A stretch of DNA of 34,280 bases from an uncultured Rhodoblastus sp. (GTDB lineage: Bacteria > Pseudomonadota > Alphaproteobacteria > Rhizobiales > Beijerinckiaceae), in contig NZ_CAIUXT010000062.1 in NCBI RefSeq assembly GCF_903903185.1, positions 1 to 34,280 on the forward strand, read 5' to 3'. The position numbers and the translations under genes were made by a program. Of the stretch, positions 8,725 to 16,376 are shown in pieces (position 1 is the stretch's first letter; every line of letters begins with the position of its first letter). The notes beneath the pieces are model-generated. The model saw only the letters and a list, made by a program, of their open reading frames with translations. It was not told the origin of the DNA and did not search any database.

Positions 8725-9372
8725 TCACGCGTGGCCCGCATCGTCGGACAGAAACCGCAGATCGACGCCGATCGCGCCCAGCGCCCGCTCATATTTCGAG
8801 TCATATTCCTGATCGAACACCAGGAGCGAATCGGCCGGGCAGATCATCCAGCTGTTGGCGAGGATTTCCTGTTCGAGCTGGCCGGGGGACCAGCCGGCGT
8901 AGCCGAGCGCCAGAACCGCTTGTTTCGGGCCTTTGCCGCGCGCCATGGCGCGCAGCACGTCGAGCGTCGCGGTCATCGACACGGCGGCGTCGATCGGCAT
9001 GGTCGCGTCGTCGGCGCTGTAATCGGGCGAATGCAGCACGAAGCCGCGGCTCGCGTCCACCGGACCGCCGGCGAGGACGCGGGCGGCGCGGGTCTCGCCC
9101 GCGACGCGCGGCCTTTCTTCCGCCTCGATTACCTTGAGCTGGAGCAGGAGATCGACAAAATTGACGCCCTCCGCCGGATGGTTGAGGATGATTCCCATCG
9201 CGCCATCCTCGGAATGGGCGCAGATATAGACCACCGATCGATTGAAAAAGCCGTCCTGCAGGCCGGGCATGGCCACCAGACATTTGCCTTCCAGATAGAG
9301 ACCGGTTCCGGCTTTGCTCACGATCGAAACTTCCATATCGCAAGAGGCGGCCAGCGCCGCCGCAGGAGACAT
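8725..9372 (-). CDS. YqgE/AlgH family protein (UPF0301)
   Basis: The 215-residue protein is a full-length member of the YqgE/AlgH family. Typical segments are LYLEGKCLVAMPGLQD, FFNRSVVYICAHSEDGAMGIILNHP, LAGGPVDASRGFVLHSPDY and LALGYAGWSPGQLEQEI. AlgH was first tied to alginate regulation in Pseudomonas, but the molecular role of the family is not established. The start is uncertain: ATG 9372 and ATG 9336 are both possible, the second lying closer to the conserved core. With 9372 the gene begins only 8 bp from the divergent gene at 9381, so the promoter of each must lie inside the other's 5' region. Confidence 0.92.
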   Translation of the reverse strand: MSPAAALAASCDMEVSIVSKAGTGLYLEGKCLVAMPGLQDGFFNRSVVYICAHSEDGAMGIILNHPAEGVNFVDLLLQLKVIEAEERPRVAGETRAARVLAGGPVDASRGFVLHSPDYSADDATMPIDAAVSMTATLDVLRAMARGKGPKQAVLALGYAGWSPGQLEQEILANSWMICPADSLLVFDQEYDSKYERALGAIGVDLRFLSDDAGHA

Positions 9373-9380
9373 GCTAAAGG

Positions 9381-10262
9381 ATGCGCGCGCAAAGTGAAGC
9401 CGCAACGCCCGTTAATTTTCGCCGCGCGCTCGCCGCGCTGTTCGCCTTCGCGGGTTTGGCGGGGGGCCTGGCCCATGCGGCGGGGGGCTCGCCCGATGCG
9501 ACCGGCGCGCCATCGGGCGCCAAATGGGTTTCCTCGGCAAGATCGCAGGCGCGGCTGATCGACGGCGGCCTGATCGACGGCGCGCGTTTTGCCGGCGTGC
9601 AGATAAGCCTTGCCGGCGCAGCGGTGACCTATTGGCGCGATCCGGGCGAAGCGGGCGCGCCGCCGACATTCGATTTCGCCGGTTCGCAAAATCTCCTCGA
9701 CGCCCGGATACTTTATCCGCAACCGGCGCGCATCGACGAGGGCGGCGTAGAGGCTTTCGGCTATCGGCGCGAGGTGGTGTTTCCGATCGCCGTGACGGCG
9801 CGCGACAAGAAGCTGCCCATCGTGCTCGACCTCGCCCTCGACTATGCCGTCTGCGAGGCGATCTGCCTGCCGGTTCGCGCCAGACTGCGGCTCGACCTGC
9901 CGCCCGAACCGCAGGCCGATGCGCCAACGCGCCTTCTGCTGGCGCAGGCGCTGAAAACCATCCCCCGTGCGCTCGACTCGACGCAGGCAAAGGCTTTGGC
10001 GCAGATCACCCCTTTCGCTGGCGAGAACGGCAAGCCGCAATGGCTTCTGCGCCTGTTGCAGGACAGGGCGGAAACCATTTTCGTCGAGGCGCCGCCGGGC
10101 TTTTATGTCGAAAGCCGCCCGGCAGGGGAAAGCAATGTTTTCTTGCTGACGCTGCTCGACCATCCCACCGGCAGGCCGCTGCCGGAGGCCCCCGTTCGCG
10201 TCACCGTCGCCGGCCCGGAGCCGGCGGAATTCGAACTCGCGCTGCCGCAAGGGCGAAAGTGA
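9381..10262 (+). CDS. Exported DsbD N-domain-like (thiol-disulfide interchange) protein
   Basis: The 293-residue protein has a signal peptide (RRALAALFAFAGLAGGLAHAAGG, about residues 14-36). It then resembles the N-terminal immunoglobulin-like domain of DsbD (DsbD-alpha, 'protein-disulfide reductase DsbD domain'). Family signs are WVSSARSQARLIDGG, the segment around residues 90-115 with LLDARILYPQPARID, and the cysteine pair in YAVCEAICLPVRARLRLDLP (about residues 157 and 161), corresponding to the redox-active pair of DsbD-alpha. It lacks the membrane DsbD-beta and thioredoxin-like gamma domains, so it probably works in the periplasm as a stand-alone reductant carrier or structural relative. 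rsmE follows after 13 bp, so the two are likely one operon. The role with rsmE is probably only positional. Confidence 0.82.
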   Translation: MRAQSEAATPVNFRRALAALFAFAGLAGGLAHAAGGSPDATGAPSGAKWVSSARSQARLIDGGLIDGARFAGVQISLAGAAVTYWRDPGEAGAPPTFDFAGSQNLLDARILYPQPARIDEGGVEAFGYRREVVFPIAVTARDKKLPIVLDLALDYAVCEAICLPVRARLRLDLPPEPQADAPTRLLLAQALKTIPRALDSTQAKALAQITPFAGENGKPQWLLRLLQDRAETIFVEAPPGFYVESRPAGESNVFLLTLLDHPTGRPLPEAPVRVTVAGPEPAEFELALPQGRK

Positions 10263-10275
10263 AAGCGGGATAAAA

Positions 10276-11025
10276 ATGTCGCGGCTGGATTTCACGAGCC
10301 ATCGCCTGTGTGTCGAAGCCCCGCTCGCCGGCGGCGAAACGATCGGGCTGACGCGCGAACAGACCAATTATCTGGTCAATGTGCTGCGGCTCGGCAATGG
10401 AGCGCCGGTGCTCGCGTTCAACGGGCGCGACGGCGAATGGCGCGCCGCGCTTGCCCCCGCCGGCAAGAAAACCGCCGCGCTGCGAATCGAGGAACAGACT
10501 CGCGAACAGGATTTCCTGCCCGATCTCGACCTGTTGTTCGCGCCGCTCAAACATGCGCGCCTCGATTACATGGCGCAGAAGGCGGTGGAAATGGGCGCGC
10601 GGCGGCTGCGTCCGGTGCTGACCCGCCGCACCCAGGCGAGCCGCGTCAATCTCGAGCGGATGCGCGCCAATGTCGTCGAGGCGGCGCAACAATGCGGGAT
10701 TTTATCGCTGGCCGAGGTTTTGGACGAGGAAAAGCTCGACTCCGCGCTGGCGGACTGGCCGGCGGACCGGCTGCTGGTTTTCTGCGACGAGGCGGCGGAA
10801 ACCGCCGATCCCGTCGCCGCGCTGCGCGCCGCCGGCTCGGGATTCGAAAAATTCGCGGTGCTGATCGGCCCGGAAGGCGGGTTCGACCAAAGCGAACGCG
10901 ACGCGCTCGCCGGCATGAAGTCCACGGCGCGGCTTTCGCTCGGTCCCCGCGTGTTGCGCGCCGACACCGCCGCCGTAGCGGCGCTCGCCCTCGTCGAGGC
11001 GGCGCTCGGCGACTGGCGCGGATGA
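10276..11025 (+). CDS. rsmE: 16S rRNA (uracil-1498-N3)-methyltransferase RsmE
   Basis: This 249-residue SPOUT-class enzyme methylates N3 of U1498 in 16S rRNA using S-adenosylmethionine. The C-terminal knot motifs are clear: LIGPEGGFDQSERD (about residues 196-209) and LGPRVLRADTAAVAALALVE (about 222-241), which make the cofactor-binding trefoil knot. The N-terminal PUA-like part carries YLVNVLRLGNGAPVLAFNGRDGEW-type sequence. The RsmE-typical segment KHARLDYMAQKAVEMGARRL is also present. Length matches the family. Start ATG 10276 is 13 bp after the preceding stop with an AAAGCGGGA-like ribosome site. Confidence 0.97.
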   Translation: MSRLDFTSHRLCVEAPLAGGETIGLTREQTNYLVNVLRLGNGAPVLAFNGRDGEWRAALAPAGKKTAALRIEEQTREQDFLPDLDLLFAPLKHARLDYMAQKAVEMGARRLRPVLTRRTQASRVNLERMRANVVEAAQQCGILSLAEVLDEEKLDSALADWPADRLLVFCDEAAETADPVAALRAAGSGFEKFAVLIGPEGGFDQSERDALAGMKSTARLSLGPRVLRADTAAVAALALVEAALGDWRG

Positions 11026-11110
11026 GCAATCCTTCTGCAACCTTTCTACGACATGATGTCGCCATCATGTTGCGGTCAAAAAGGCACAGCGTAATTCGGA
11101 GCAATTCCAT

Positions 11111-11446
11111 ATGGTCGGGACAAAGCGGGAAAAGTTGCGAATTTTTCGCATGATCGCCGTCTTGTCGCCCTGTTTTCTGCCCTTTACTTTGGTCACGCCG
11201 CTCGCCGCACAGGATAATGTGGCGCAACCGAATGGCGCCGACAGAAGCCATGTCCGCGTCCAGTTCGGCGGCGGCTCGGCCTGGAACGAGATGGGGCAAA
11301 ACAATAGCGCATTTGCGCCGCTGCCCGCCGGTCCGGGGCACGCCAATTACGGCCTTGCCGCCAACGCCCAGAGCGCTCCGCCGGCCCAAAGCGCCTCGCA
11401 ACAAGACCGCCTGCGACTGAAGCCGATGAATTTCAACGGCATGTAA
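11111..11446 (+). CDS. Small exported hypothetical protein
   Basis: The protein has 111 residues from ATG 11111, which has CGGAG at a workable distance; ATG 11150 is an alternative. A signal peptide is visible (IAVLSPCFLPFTLVTPLAAQD, cleavage probably after LAA, about residue 32). The mature part of about 80 residues is rich in Ala, Asn, Gln and Pro (NNSAFAPLPAGPGHANYG, AQSAPPAQSASQQD), with no cysteine and no recognisable fold. It is probably a periplasmic or secreted low-complexity protein. It follows rsmE after 85 bp and codon use is like its neighbours. Function unknown. Confidence 0.6.
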   Translation: MVGTKREKLRIFRMIAVLSPCFLPFTLVTPLAAQDNVAQPNGADRSHVRVQFGGGSAWNEMGQNNSAFAPLPAGPGHANYGLAANAQSAPPAQSASQQDRLRLKPMNFNGM

Positions 11447-11478
11447 TCGTCCAGCGAATCTGGTCCGCCGAAGGGGCG

Positions 11479-12450
11479 TCAGAACAGTTTCGTCACGACG
11501 CCGGGAGTCGCGCCGTTGATAAGGCTTCTATACGATGTCATATCGGGAGGAGACGGCGTCCACACTTCCAGCGTGCCCGTGGCTCGCCAAACAAAAGTGA
11601 TCTTTCCCCCGGCATCCATGAACCAGTAGGCTCCGCCGTCTGCCACGGCGAGTTGCTCTCGGGCCGACTTCGGCGCTCTTTTCGTATAACGGGCTCGCCC
11701 GTCTCGGAAAATGTAATAATATTCTGTACGGCCTGAATATTCGAGCATCCACCAGCCCTCGAGCGCCGCCGCTCTCGTCAAGTTCGGTGTGGAATCGTCC
11801 GAAACGAAGTGGATCAGAGTATATGTGTAGCCGGAGTGAAGCCACCAGCGGTCTTCAACCCCCGCCCATGTCTTCCCGGGAAAGCGGGCCACTGTGTGGC
11901 AAGTGACTCTGCCGTCGTCGGTCGCGGTTGGCTTGCCTGCGAACATGGTTGAGTGCGTGTAGGACGGCCTTCCACCGTAGTCGCCGTCCGGGTCTACATT
12001 GAAATAACCAATCATGTCGCCCTGTTTGAACACGCCGGAATTGATCACGCGTTGCGCGGCGGCCTGGGCGACGCGCTCGCAGAGCGTCTTGGTATCGCTG
12101 CGGCTTTGCAAGTTCTGAACGAGTCCGGCGACGCCCCATTCGTTGGTCGTCGCTCCGCCTGCGGAAAGGCATTGCGACAAGAAATGAGCGCAATCCGCGA
12201 GCCCGGCCCAGTTGCTGATGATCTTTTCTTCGACGCCTGCCGGGGTGGTTCGGCGGAATACAAATTTCTCTGGTTCTCCGCTGCCTTTGACAAACTCGGG
12301 CTTCCAGCCGTCGGCTGCGGGGGCGTGCAACTCCATCCTCTTCGACGCAACGCTTGGCCTGTCGTTGGTCAGCCCGAATTTGCCGTCGTCACACGGAACA
12401 TTCCAGTGCTTTTCGGCGTAAGCGATAGCTTTGGCGCGATCGTAACCCAT
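11479..12450 (-). CDS. Papain-fold amidase-like protein (Amidase_6 type), no signal peptide
   Basis: The 323-residue protein opens with GYDRAKAIAYAEKHW, as in Amidase_6 (PF12671) proteins where a Y-A-x-x-W helix precedes the catalytic part. The likely nucleophile is Cys87 in LADCAHFLSQCLSAGG. The likely catalytic histidine is His166 in YTHSTMF after a QGDMIGYF strand, with a second conserved-looking CHT at 184-186. This is the NlpC/P60-papain superfamily order. Residues about 225-323 form a separate, tryptophan- and tyrosine-rich, probably beta-sheet domain (WWMLEYSGRTEYYYIFRDG, then AYWFMDAGGKITFVWRATG). No signal peptide is seen although such enzymes often act on cell-wall peptides. Start ATG 12450 has GAGGCG upstream and lies 9 bp after the DUF6438-like gene, so the two form an operon. 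The substrate cannot be read from sequence. Confidence 0.75.
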   Translation of the reverse strand: MGYDRAKAIAYAEKHWNVPCDDGKFGLTNDRPSVASKRMELHAPAADGWKPEFVKGSGEPEKFVFRRTTPAGVEEKIISNWAGLADCAHFLSQCLSAGGATTNEWGVAGLVQNLQSRSDTKTLCERVAQAAAQRVINSGVFKQGDMIGYFNVDPDGDYGGRPSYTHSTMFAGKPTATDDGRVTCHTVARFPGKTWAGVEDRWWLHSGYTYTLIHFVSDDSTPNLTRAAALEGWWMLEYSGRTEYYYIFRDGRARYTKRAPKSAREQLAVADGGAYWFMDAGGKITFVWRATGTLEVWTPSPPDMTSYRSLINGATPGVVTKLF

Positions 12451-12459
12451 CGGTACGCC

Positions 12460-12969
12460 TCACTTGACCCAATTTACGGAGCCCACGGCGTCGTCGATCC
12501 TTTCTTCAAATTTCTTCAAGCGCTCCGATTCGGCTCCGGCGCATCCGAGGTGGTGCTGGATCGTGTTGGATTTGCCGCCTGTGCTGAGGGTAATGATCGC
12601 TCGGGGCGCGTCCGAGTTGGCCGAGTCGCAACCGGATTCCTGATCGTAGCGCGACTTCAGTTCAAAGAAATTCAATTCAGCGGCTTTGTCGAGGAGTTCC
12701 CTTAGCGCCTCGAGACTGATCTTGGTTTTGGCCAGGCCCGGTCGGCGGACGTAGCCACGGCCGTCGAAAATTGCGGAACCGTCGGCGAAGACGATCAGGT
12801 TGTATACGGCGCATCGACGCTCACACGCGCCCCGTTGCAGGACGATGAGAGTGTCGGCGGGGAGCTCGTTTGTCCTGACAATCTGCTCGGCCCAGCCATC
12901 GCCGGTTGCGCCCAAGACGACCACGACGACCATCGCAAGCAGCGCGACAACCCTGACTCCGATGCGCAT
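12460..12969 (-). CDS. Exported DUF6438-like protein
   Basis: The 169-residue protein starts at ATG 12969, preceded by AGGA nine bases upstream. A hydrophobic signal peptide follows (VVALLAMVVVVVLGATGDGWA, cleavage near residue 27). The mature domain has the pattern of DUF6438: LIVLQRGACERRCAVYNLIV with two cysteines (49, 53), FADGSAIFDGRGYV, ISLEALRELLDKAAELNFF, then a C-D pair and a late LGC. The cysteines (49, 53, 114, 143) probably form disulfides in the periplasm. The gene is the first of a two-gene minus-strand unit; the amidase-like gene follows after 9 bp. A role in binding or restraining that enzyme is inference only. Confidence 0.72.
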   Translation of the reverse strand: MRIGVRVVALLAMVVVVVLGATGDGWAEQIVRTNELPADTLIVLQRGACERRCAVYNLIVFADGSAIFDGRGYVRRPGLAKTKISLEALRELLDKAAELNFFELKSRYDQESGCDSANSDAPRAIITLSTGGKSNTIQHHLGCAGAESERLKKFEERIDDAVGSVNWVK

Positions 12970-13176
12970 TCGCGGATGTCCTATCACCAGGAACAAGTTG
13001 GCTGCCTTGAATGGAAGTTAGGTCTGATTTTGCTTTGCGTCAACAAAGTCACCGAGACGAACGGTCCCCCAAAACTCTTGAGATATGCTCGGGCGCGTCC
13101 GGTTGCGGGCATCGACTCCGACGCCTCTTCCGATGGCGTCACGGTCCTGATCCGGCCGACTTTTCGCGTCTGCCCG

Positions 13177-14562
13177 CTAAAACACGCACTGGCTGAAAAC
13201 CGGCGTGATGTTTTCCCGCCATGCGCCGTGAAACAGCGCCAACCGACGTTCGGCCAGATTGAGGCCGCTCGCGGCGATTTCCTCCAGCGCCTGCAAATAG
13301 CGCCCCTCGTCCTCGCCTTCTGCATCGAGACGGCGGCGGCGCGAAAGCCCCGCGCGCGCCAGCGGCAGGATTTTCCGCGCCAGATCGAGCAGCGAAACGC
13401 CCCCGGCGCTCGCGCGCAACCCCAGTTTCGGCGCAGAATCGCGAAAATACTGCCGCTGTTCGGCGGAAAAATCCTTGACCAGATCCCAGGCGGCGGCGCT
13501 GGCCTGCGCGTCGTAGAACAGGCCGGCGCAGAGCGCGGGGAGGCCTAGAATATGTTCGCGCGGGCCGACGTCGGCGCCGCGCATTTCCATGTAGCGCTTG
13601 AGCCTTACTTCCGGAAACAGCGTCGAGAGATGATTGGCCCAGTCGGAAAGGGTCGCATGAACGCCCGGCAGGGCTTTCAGCCGCCCTTCGAGCAGGTCGC
13701 GAAACGAGGCTCCGGCGACATCGTGATAGACATCGCCGCGCTTGACGAAATAGAGCGGCACATCGAGCGCGTAATCGACGTAAGCCTCGAATCCCATTCC
13801 CGGCTCGAACACGAAGGGCAGCATGCCGGCGCGCGCGGGATCGGTGTCGGTCCAGATATGCGAACGCATCGACAATAAGCCGTTGGGCCTGCCGCCGGCG
13901 AACGGCGAATTGGCGAACAGCGCCGTGATCATCGGCTGCACGGCCAGCGCCAGCCGCATTTTCGAGACCATGTCGGCTTCCGAGGCGAAATCGATGTTGG
14001 CCTGCACCGTCGAGGTGCGAAACATCATGTCGAGCCCTAGCCGCCCGACCTTCGGCATGTAGCGCGCCATGATCGCATAGCGCTGCTTGGGCATGACCGG
14101 GGTTTCCTCACGCGTCCACAAGGGGCTCACGCCGAGATCGAGAAAACCGATCCCGAGCTTTTCGCTCAACGGGGCGAGCGCGGCGAAATGCGCCTGCAAT
14201 TCCGACGCGGTCTGGTGGATCGAATCGAACGGGGCGCCAGAAAGTTCGAACTGCCCGCCCGGCTCCAGCGACAGGGCGCCGCCGCCGCGCGGGTCGAACA
14301 GACCGATCAGCGCGTCGCCATCCTCGATCGCCTGCCAGTCCTGCGACAGGCGCAGGCCTTCGAGCAAAGCCTCGATTCCGTCCCCGACGCCCCCGGCGCG
14401 TCCCTTGTACGGAACGGGGCGCAGATCGGCGCGGTAGAACGGAATTTTCTCGTGTTCCGTCCCCACCAGAAAAGGGCCTTGCGGCTTGCATCCCGCCTCG
14501 AACCAGCTGACCAATTCGTCGCGCGACGAGACCGGGGATTCATCGACTACGTCGCGGGCCAT
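13177..14562 (-). CDS. gshA: Glutamate-cysteine ligase (GshA), plant/alphaproteobacterial type
   Basis: This 461-residue ATP-dependent enzyme joins L-glutamate and L-cysteine to gamma-glutamylcysteine, the first step of glutathione synthesis. It belongs to the GCS2 group shared by plants and alphaproteobacteria. Evidence: FLVGTEHEKIPF near residue 32 (glutamate-rich metal site), GGALSLEPGGQFELSGAP (about 93-110), IGFLDLGVSPLWTREETPVMPKQRY in two successive blocks, MMFRTSTVQANIDFASEADM and RLKRYMEMRGADVGP, all typical. Length is as expected. Start ATG 14562. gshB is not in the window. A glutathione S-transferase lies 9 kb away, probably coincidentally. Confidence 0.95.
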   Translation of the reverse strand: MARDVVDESPVSSRDELVSWFEAGCKPQGPFLVGTEHEKIPFYRADLRPVPYKGRAGGVGDGIEALLEGLRLSQDWQAIEDGDALIGLFDPRGGGALSLEPGGQFELSGAPFDSIHQTASELQAHFAALAPLSEKLGIGFLDLGVSPLWTREETPVMPKQRYAIMARYMPKVGRLGLDMMFRTSTVQANIDFASEADMVSKMRLALAVQPMITALFANSPFAGGRPNGLLSMRSHIWTDTDPARAGMLPFVFEPGMGFEAYVDYALDVPLYFVKRGDVYHDVAGASFRDLLEGRLKALPGVHATLSDWANHLSTLFPEVRLKRYMEMRGADVGPREHILGLPALCAGLFYDAQASAAAWDLVKDFSAEQRQYFRDSAPKLGLRASAGGVSLLDLARKILPLARAGLSRRRRLDAEGEDEGRYLQALEEIAASGLNLAERRLALFHGAWRENITPVFSQCVF

Positions 14563-14885
14563 CTGCGGCTTTCAAACATGAATGTGTCGGCGGCGAAAAA
14601 AAGACGTCGCAATGACGCCGTTTTCTCCCACCCTTTGCGCCCTATTTAGGGCCAAGCGCGGCGGTCCGCAATCTCGCGCCGACTTGAAGCAGGTTTTGCG
14701 CAAGATCAGGCCCTGTTTTGAGCCCGTTCAGCCGTTTGGCGCGAATCGGGCGGCGCAGCGCCAGGAGGGCGGCGCTTGACAGAAAACGGGCCCGCGCCCA
14801 AAACATCCAGTCAAACGGCCCCTCTGGTCCCGGCGATCCGGTTCAAGGGTTGGAGCCTCGATTTTCCTTCAACAAGAGCTTCGCG
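14563..14885. other. Intergenic region between divergent gshA and ispH
   Basis: This 323-bp space must hold both promoters. A perfect 14-bp palindrome GCCCTATTTAGGGC lies at 14639-14652 and could be an operator. A TTGACA sits at 14776-14781 on the plus strand, but no good -10 hexamer follows at 16-18 bp (CAAAAC is the best). The short open frames here have no protein-like composition, so I see no gene. Confidence 0.5.
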
Positions 14886-15875
14886 ATGAGCGCCAATCCC
14901 TTGCAAGACACGCCCGCGCTGCAAAAGCCCGCGCTAAAAGTCTTTCTCTGCGCGCCGCGCGGTTTCTGCGCCGGCGTGGTGCGCGCCATCGACATTGTCG
15001 AGCACGCCCTGAACAAATACGGCGCGCCGGTCTATGTGCGCCACGAAATCGTGCATAACCGCTATGTTGTCGAGGGTTTGCGGCGCAAGGGCGCGATTTT
15101 CGTCGAAGAACTCGACGAAGTCCCCGACGATGGCGCTCCCGTGGTGTTTTCGGCCCATGGCGTGCCCAAAGCCGTGCCGGCGGAAGCCCTGGAGCGCAAG
15201 CTGCTGGCGATCGACGCCACCTGCCCGCTGGTGACCAAGGTCCATCGCGAGGCCGAAATCCATTACCGCCGCGAGCGCAAGGTCATTCTCGTCGGACACA
15301 AGGGCCATCCGGAAGTGATCGGCACGATGGGGCAATTGCCGGAAGGCGCGGTGACCCTGGTGGAAAGCGCCGACGATGTCGCGGCCCTGACTTTTGCGCC
15401 CGAGGATTCCCTCGCCTATGTCACCCAGACGACGCTTTCGGTGGACGACATGGCGGCGGTGGTCAATGCGCTTCAGGCCAGATATCCCCATATCGTCGGC
15501 CCGCACCGGCAAGATATATGCTACGCCACCACCAACCGCCAGGAGGCGGTCAAGGAAATTTCCCACAAGGTCGACGCCTTCATCGTCGTCGGTTCGCCCA
15601 ACAGCTCCAATTCGCAGCGCCTCAAGGAAGTGGCCGAGCGCAATGGCTGCCGCTCCGCGCAACTGGTGCTGCGCGCCGACGACATCGACTGGAGCCTCTT
15701 GCGCGGCATCCAGTCGCTCGGCGTGACGGCGGGCGCCTCGGCGCCGGAAATCCTGGTCGAGGAAATTCTCGCCGCGGTCGGCGAAAAATTCGATCTGTTG
15801 GTCTCGACCGTGACCACGGCGACCGAGGACGTCTCCTTTCCGCTGCCGCGAAACCTGCGCGAAAAGGCAACGTGA
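14886..15875 (+). CDS. ispH: 4-hydroxy-3-methylbut-2-enyl diphosphate reductase (IspH)
   Basis: The 329-residue iron-sulfur enzyme makes IPP and DMAPP from HMBPP, the last step of the MEP isoprenoid pathway. The three cluster cysteines are visible: [13 protein letters not shown] (about residue 26), [14 protein letters not shown] (about 117) and [13 protein letters not shown] (about 214). Other hallmarks are [14 protein letters not shown] with its substrate histidine, [22 protein letters not shown], the TQTTLS segment and [18 protein letters not shown] near the C-terminus. ATG 14886 is chosen; the frame is open upstream to 14718 but that stretch looks non-coding. The gene stands alone: the next genes are on the minus strand or separated by more than 500 bp. 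Confidence 0.96.
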   Translation: MSANPLQDTPALQKPALKVFLCAPRGFCAGVVRAIDIVEHALNKYGAPVYVRHEIVHNRYVVEGLRRKGAIFVEELDEVPDDGAPVVFSAHGVPKAVPAEALERKLLAIDATCPLVTKVHREAEIHYRRERKVILVGHKGHPEVIGTMGQLPEGAVTLVESADDVAALTFAPEDSLAYVTQTTLSVDDMAAVVNALQARYPHIVGPHRQDICYATTNRQEAVKEISHKVDAFIVVGSPNSSNSQRLKEVAERNGCRSAQLVLRADDIDWSLLRGIQSLGVTAGASAPEILVEEILAAVGEKFDLLVSTVTTATEDVSFPLPRNLREKAT

Positions 15876-15910
15876 AAAGCCCGCCGCCCCTTTTCGGCAA
15901 GCTTTCGGGA

Positions 15911-16210
15911 TCACCAGCGGCCCCACCCGCCATGACGATAAGGGTCGGGGCGCGGGCCATAGCCCCAGCCTTCATGACGGTAATGGTTGGGGCGCGGTCC
16001 ATAGCCCCAATGATTGGGCGCCCAATGGCAACCCCAGGGGCCGCAGACCCAGCGGACCCGATCGATCTGCGAGGCTTGCTCGGCCCGCAGGATCGCCGGC
16101 TCAAAGCCGCCGGGGCCCATGCCTGCGGCGGAAGCGGAAGCGGCGGGAAGCGCCAGCGCGGTCGCGCCCAGAACCAGCGCTGCGGCCAAAGCATTGCGGA
16201 TGTTCAACAT
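15911..16210 (-). CDS. Small exported Gly/Trp/Tyr-rich repeat protein
   Basis: The 99-residue protein begins at ATG 16210, set by AGGAG six bases upstream. A signal peptide is clear (LAAALVLGATALALPAASASA, cleavage near residue 28). The mature part contains VRWVCGPWGCHW with two cysteines, then two 14-residue tandem repeats of the form WGYGPRPxxYRHxG and a final GWGRW. This resembles the small secreted 'GCG_CRPN'-like, glycine- and aromatic-rich proteins common in Methylobacterium and Bradyrhizobium relatives, of unknown function. It is a monocistronic gene convergent with ispH and divergent from cobT. Confidence 0.75.
   Translation of the reverse strand: MLNIRNALAAALVLGATALALPAASASAAGMGPGGFEPAILRAEQASQIDRVRWVCGPWGCHWAPNHWGYGPRPNHYRHEGWGYGPRPDPYRHGGWGRW
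15931..16014. repeat. Two tandem 42-bp units inside the Gly/Trp-rich gene
   Basis: The units at 15931-15972 and 15973-16014 share the core GGGGCGCGG(G/T)CCATAGCCCCA and begin with CATGACG. They encode the WGYGPRPxxYRH peptide repeats and suggest growth by unit duplication. Confidence 0.8.
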
Positions 16211-16376
16211 GGCGGGCTCCTGTTTCGGCGTCGATGAATTCGACAATGACGATCCTGCCCGCTTGCCCCTGAACGGCGTCTGAGCGGCCCATTCAGCCAA
16301 TATTCACCCGCATGGCGCGATCCGGCGCAAAATCCGGTTTCCCCTCGACCGAGTCCTGTTCTAAGACCGTCGCCTC

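Noticed and set aside
11953..12705. Open frame of 250 codons on the plus strand
   Set aside because: It is antisense to the amidase-like and DUF6438-like genes, which have ribosome sites, a signal peptide and motif-bearing products.
14582..14779. Possible 65-residue gene between gshA and ispH
   Set aside because: No ribosome site, basic random-like composition, and it sits in the space needed for two divergent promoters.
16211..16376. Cobalamin riboswitch upstream of cobT
   Set aside because: The spacer is too short (under 170 bp shared with a divergent gene) and I see no B12-box-like sequence.
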